Of a DNA stretch of 8,344 nucleotides, positions 6,014 to 8,344 are shown in pieces (position 1 is the first letter of the stretch; every line of letters begins with the position of its first letter). Location: assembly GCA_900753685.1 (NCBI GenBank), contig CAAEAB010000208.1, positions 1 to 8,344 of the forward strand. Direction: 5' to 3'. Under the pieces are notes generated by a model. That model was given only the letters and a program-made list of their open reading frames with translations, searched no databases and was not told where the DNA came from. Source of the DNA: Lachnospiraceae bacterium (GTDB lineage Bacteria; Bacillota; Clostridia; Lachnospirales; Lachnospiraceae). Position numbers and translations under genes: made by a program.

Positions 6014-6916
6014 CTATTTTACCTTTCCAATTAAATCTTTAATATCCTCGACTCCCATCTGTCTCATATAAGATTCAATTCCTGCTGCCACCTGTTCTGT
6101 AGCAAATGGATTATTAAAATTCGCTGTCCCCACAGCTACTGCCGTCGCTCCTGCCAGAATAAATTCCATGGCATCCTCTCCGGACTGTATACCACCCATA
6201 CCAATGATCGGAATATTTACCGCATTGGCGACCTGATAAACCATACGCAGGGCCACCGGTTTAATCGCCGGACCGGAAAGACCGCCGGTTTTATTAGCGA
6301 GAGCAAATTCCTGTTTATAAATATCAATTTTCATCCCTGTCAATGTATTGATCAGTGATAAAACATCTGCTCCGCCGGCTTCCGCCGCCCTAGCCATCTC
6401 GGTGATGTCAGTGACATTCGGACTTAATTTCATGATGATCGGCTGTTTTGCCACTTTTTTCACAGCCTTTGTAATTTCTTCCACCGATTTAGGATTTTGT
6501 CCGAAGGCGATACCGCCCTCCTTGACATTCGGACAGGAAATGTTGATCTCCAGAAGGTCCACCGGCTGATCGCCTAACCGTTCCACAACTTCCAAATAAT
6601 CTTCCGTTGTTTTTCCGCAGACATTGACGATGATCTTTGTATCATATTGTTTTAAAAACGGGATATCCCGCTGAATGAGCACATCAATTCCCGGATTTTG
6701 AAGGCCGATGGCATTGAGCATGCCGCTGGCTGTCTCTGCAATACGGGGCGTCGGATTTCCCGGCCATGGCACATTGGCTACGCCCTTTGTAACAACAGCT
6801 CCCAATTTACTTAAATCTACAAATTCGCCGTATTCCGCACCGGAGCCGAAGGTTCCGGAACCCTCCATCACCGGATTTTTTAATTCAACCCCAGCCAGAT
6901 TTACCTTCGTATTCAT
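6014..6916 (-). CDS. pyrD: Dihydroorotate dehydrogenase, class 1B catalytic subunit
   Basis: PyrD(B) oxidises dihydroorotate to orotate at FMN. In class 1B the electrons pass through PyrK to NAD+, and the working enzyme is a cytosolic PyrD2K2 complex. The catalytic base of class 1 enzymes is a Cys, here Cys128 in NISCPNVKEGG. Other family marks are the N-terminal GSGTFGSG (19-26), Lys44 in VVTKGV, MKLSPNVTD (162-170), GGLSGPAIKP (211-220), and the FMN phosphate site GMGGI (239-243) with AVGTANF further on. The length of 300 is typical. The ATG overlaps the pyrK stop codon by one base (TAATG), and GGAGG lies upstream within the end of pyrK. This is tight coupling, as expected for two subunits made in equal amounts. 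Having pyrK directly before it rules out classes 1A and 2. Confidence 0.97.
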   Translation of the reverse strand: MNTKVNLAGVELKNPVMEGSGTFGSGAEYGEFVDLSKLGAVVTKGVANVPWPGNPTPRIAETASGMLNAIGLQNPGIDVLIQRDIPFLKQYDTKIIVNVCGKTTEDYLEVVERLGDQPVDLLEINISCPNVKEGGIAFGQNPKSVEEITKAVKKVAKQPIIMKLSPNVTDITEMARAAEAGGADVLSLINTLTGMKIDIYKQEFALANKTGGLSGPAIKPVALRMVYQVANAVNIPIIGMGGIQSGEDAMEFILAGATAVAVGTANFNNPFATEQVAAGIESYMRQMGVEDIKDLIGKVK

Positions 6917-7689
6917 TAAAGCTCCACCTCCTGTGCATCAAATACCGGGCCATCCTTGCAAATCCGTTTGTTGTGTACATGGGAATGTCCGTCTACTTCT
7001 TTGGACTGACATACACAGGCCAGGCAGGCACCGATGCCGCAAGCCATCCGCTCCTCCAGAGAGATCTGAGCTTCCATACCCTTTTCCTCCGCATAGGCTT
7101 TCACTGCACGGAGCATCGACGTCGGACCGCAGCTGTAAATTATATCGCCTTCGATACCTTCTTCGCGAATAGCGTCAAGAACATTGCCTTTAACGCCGAC
7201 GCTGCCGTCCTCAGAAGCTGCAACAACTCTGCCGTATCTTTCCAATTCATCCTTAAGAAACGTCTGGCTGTCTCTATAACCAAGGACAATCGTCTTTTCT
7301 ACCCTTTTAAGCTCCTTTGCCAACTGAAGCATCGGAGGAATTCCGATACCGCCGGCCACAAGAATTGCCTTTTTATCACTCAATGTATAACCATTACCGA
7401 GAGGCCCCATAATTTTAATCTGATCCTCCGGCGCCAAACGGGAAAACTCCCTTGTTCCTTCACCAACCACCCGGTATACAAGACGGATGGCTTTTGTCGC
7501 CTTTGCAGCCTCACAAATACTAATCGGTCTCGGAAGCATCCGGCTCCCGTCTTTACTGTAAAGTGAAACAAACTGGCCAGCCTTTACATTTTTTACCATT
7601 TCTCCCACATCCAGCCAAAGGCTGTAGACATCCGATGTTAATGCCTTCTGAGAAATGACTCTCACGATTTTGCATTCTTTTTCCTGCAT
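6916..7689 (-). CDS. pyrK: Dihydroorotate dehydrogenase electron-transfer subunit (FAD, [2Fe-2S])
   Basis: PyrK takes electrons from the FMN of PyrD through a [2Fe-2S] cluster and FAD to NAD+. It belongs to the ferredoxin-NADP reductase superfamily. The FAD site shows as RPISI (54-58). GPLGNG is at 95-100, and the nucleotide-binding region as LVAGGIGIPPM (110-120) with SCGPTSML (186-193). The cluster cysteines are C217-x4-C222-x2-C225 and C244 in CKDGPVF. From memory of the Lactococcus and Bacillus proteins the last gap is usually shorter than the 18 residues here; the insert is His-rich (DGHSHVHNKR). The length of 257 is normal. The ATG is preceded by AGGAG with good spacing and lies nine bases after pyrF. 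Related flavoproteins (AsrB) serve anaerobic sulfite reductases, which matters given the reductase two genes downstream. Confidence 0.96.
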   Translation of the reverse strand: MQEKECKIVRVISQKALTSDVYSLWLDVGEMVKNVKAGQFVSLYSKDGSRMLPRPISICEAAKATKAIRLVYRVVGEGTREFSRLAPEDQIKIMGPLGNGYTLSDKKAILVAGGIGIPPMLQLAKELKRVEKTIVLGYRDSQTFLKDELERYGRVVAASEDGSVGVKGNVLDAIREEGIEGDIIYSCGPTSMLRAVKAYAEEKGMEAQISLEERMACGIGACLACVCQSKEVDGHSHVHNKRICKDGPVFDAQEVEL

Positions 7690-7698
7690 GTTTATCTC

Positions 7699-8344
7699 CT
7701 ATCTCAATCCGGCCCCCACCTGGATATCCTCAATCATATCCAGAACAGCCTGACGGGAAGCATCCGCAAAGCCCTCCGAACCGAATTTCTTATATTTTTC
7801 CTGTTTGTATGCTGCAATAATGCCGCGGGAAGAATTCACGATCGCCCCAAGACCGTCTTCATTAAAGTAATTAACAAGGTCGGAGCCCTTTGCTCCCTGC
7901 GCTCCGTATCCCGGTACAAGAATAAAGTTTTTCTTCATAATTCCCCGAAGCACTTTACCCATCTCCGGATAGGTCGCGCCGACAACGGCGCCGACATAGC
8001 TGTATCCGCACTCGCCCACGTGCTGGCTGCCCCATTCAACAACCTTCTCAGCCACCCACTCATAGAGCGGACGGCCGTCGATCAAACGGTCCTGAAATTC
8101 GCCGCTGGAAGGGTTCGAAGTTTTTGTCAGAATAAACATTCCTTTTTTTTCAGGCACTGCCACATCGATAAATGGCTGCACACTATCTGTACCCATATAT
8201 GGATTGATCGTTATAAAATCTTCATTAAAGCCATAATAAGACTTACTGCCCACCTGAGCCTTTCCCAGATGGCCCGTCGCATAGGCCCCGGAGGTTGAAC
8301 CAATGTCGCCCCGTTTAATATCGCCGATAACAATTAAATCCTTC
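7699..8344 (-). CDS. pyrF: Orotidine 5'-phosphate decarboxylase, type 2 (5' end outside the window)
   Basis: PyrF decarboxylates OMP to UMP, the last step of the pathway, in the cytosol. The reading frame is open to the right edge, so about 214 C-terminal residues are seen and perhaps 90 N-terminal ones are missing. The catalytic Asp-x-Lys-x-x-Asp motif is present as DIKRGD, coded at about 8307-8324, followed by IGSTSGAYA. VGATYPEM, then VPGYGAQGAKGSD and NSSRGI mark the phosphate-binding end of the barrel and are typical of the type 2 (longer) OMP decarboxylases. A GTG at 8251-8253 could be mistaken for a start, but the catalytic motif lies upstream of it, so the true start is beyond the window. 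The gene is the first of the visible pyr cluster; any PyrR-type leader would lie further right. Confidence 0.96.
   Translation of the reverse strand, partial: KDLIVIGDIKRGDIGSTSGAYATGHLGKAQVGSKSYYGFNEDFITINPYMGTDSVQPFIDVAVPEKKGMFILTKTSNPSSGEFQDRLIDGRPLYEWVAEKVVEWGSQHVGECGYSYVGAVVGATYPEMGKVLRGIMKKNFILVPGYGAQGAKGSDLVNYFNEDGLGAIVNSSRGIIAAYKQEKYKKFGSEGFADASRQAVLDMIEDIQVGAGLR

Noticed and set aside
6973..7566. A 197-codon plus-strand open frame opposite pyrK
   Set aside because: It lies wholly within a certain pyrK gene, shows no family motif and has no promoter or neighbour on its strand.

Overview
The window looks like a chromosomal segment of an anaerobic Firmicute, most likely a member of the Lachnospiraceae or close Clostridia. 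This is inferred from four things: the moderate GC content, the strong AGGAGG-type ribosome binding sites, the class 1B (PyrK-dependent) dihydroorotate dehydrogenase, and the small membrane proteins of a kind common in that family. All nine genes lie on the minus strand, so transcription runs from high to low coordinates. There is no mobile element, CRISPR array, tRNA or rRNA, and no gene-free stretch longer than 160 bases.

Region 1 (8344 down to about 3576) is a pyrimidine biosynthesis operon. It holds pyrF (OMP decarboxylase, type 2, 5' end outside the window), pyrK (FAD/[2Fe-2S] electron-transfer subunit), pyrD (FMN catalytic subunit, class 1B), a siroheme/[4Fe-4S] sulfite/nitrite reductase-family gene, pyrE (orotate phosphoribosyltransferase) and a 50-residue single-span membrane protein. 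Gaps between these genes run from a 1-base overlap to 14 bases, which suggests one transcript. The pyr genes cover dihydroorotate to UMP. The reductase between pyrD and pyrE has no role in that pathway and is the most interesting gene here. Its active-site pattern (K-x-K) is that of sulfite rather than nitrite reductases.

Region 2 (about 3587 down to 537) starts with a promoter inside the end of the small membrane gene and a hairpin that may also terminate the pyr operon. It carries a VanZ-like membrane protein, a three-span membrane protein translated from a TTG codon inside the end of the VanZ gene, and a 700-residue protein. The C-terminal part of that protein carries the metal-ligand pattern of M29 (AmpS/AmpT-type) aminopeptidases behind a long N-terminal part that I cannot identify. 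A clear intrinsic terminator follows.

Region 3 (about 524 down to 1) holds a very good sigma-A type promoter and the first 146 codons of purK (purine biosynthesis), which runs off the left edge.

I found no convincing wholly new system. The best leads are the sulfite-reductase-like gene embedded in the pyr operon next to an NAD(P)H-linked flavoprotein, and the enlarged M29-type peptidase linked to two membrane proteins.
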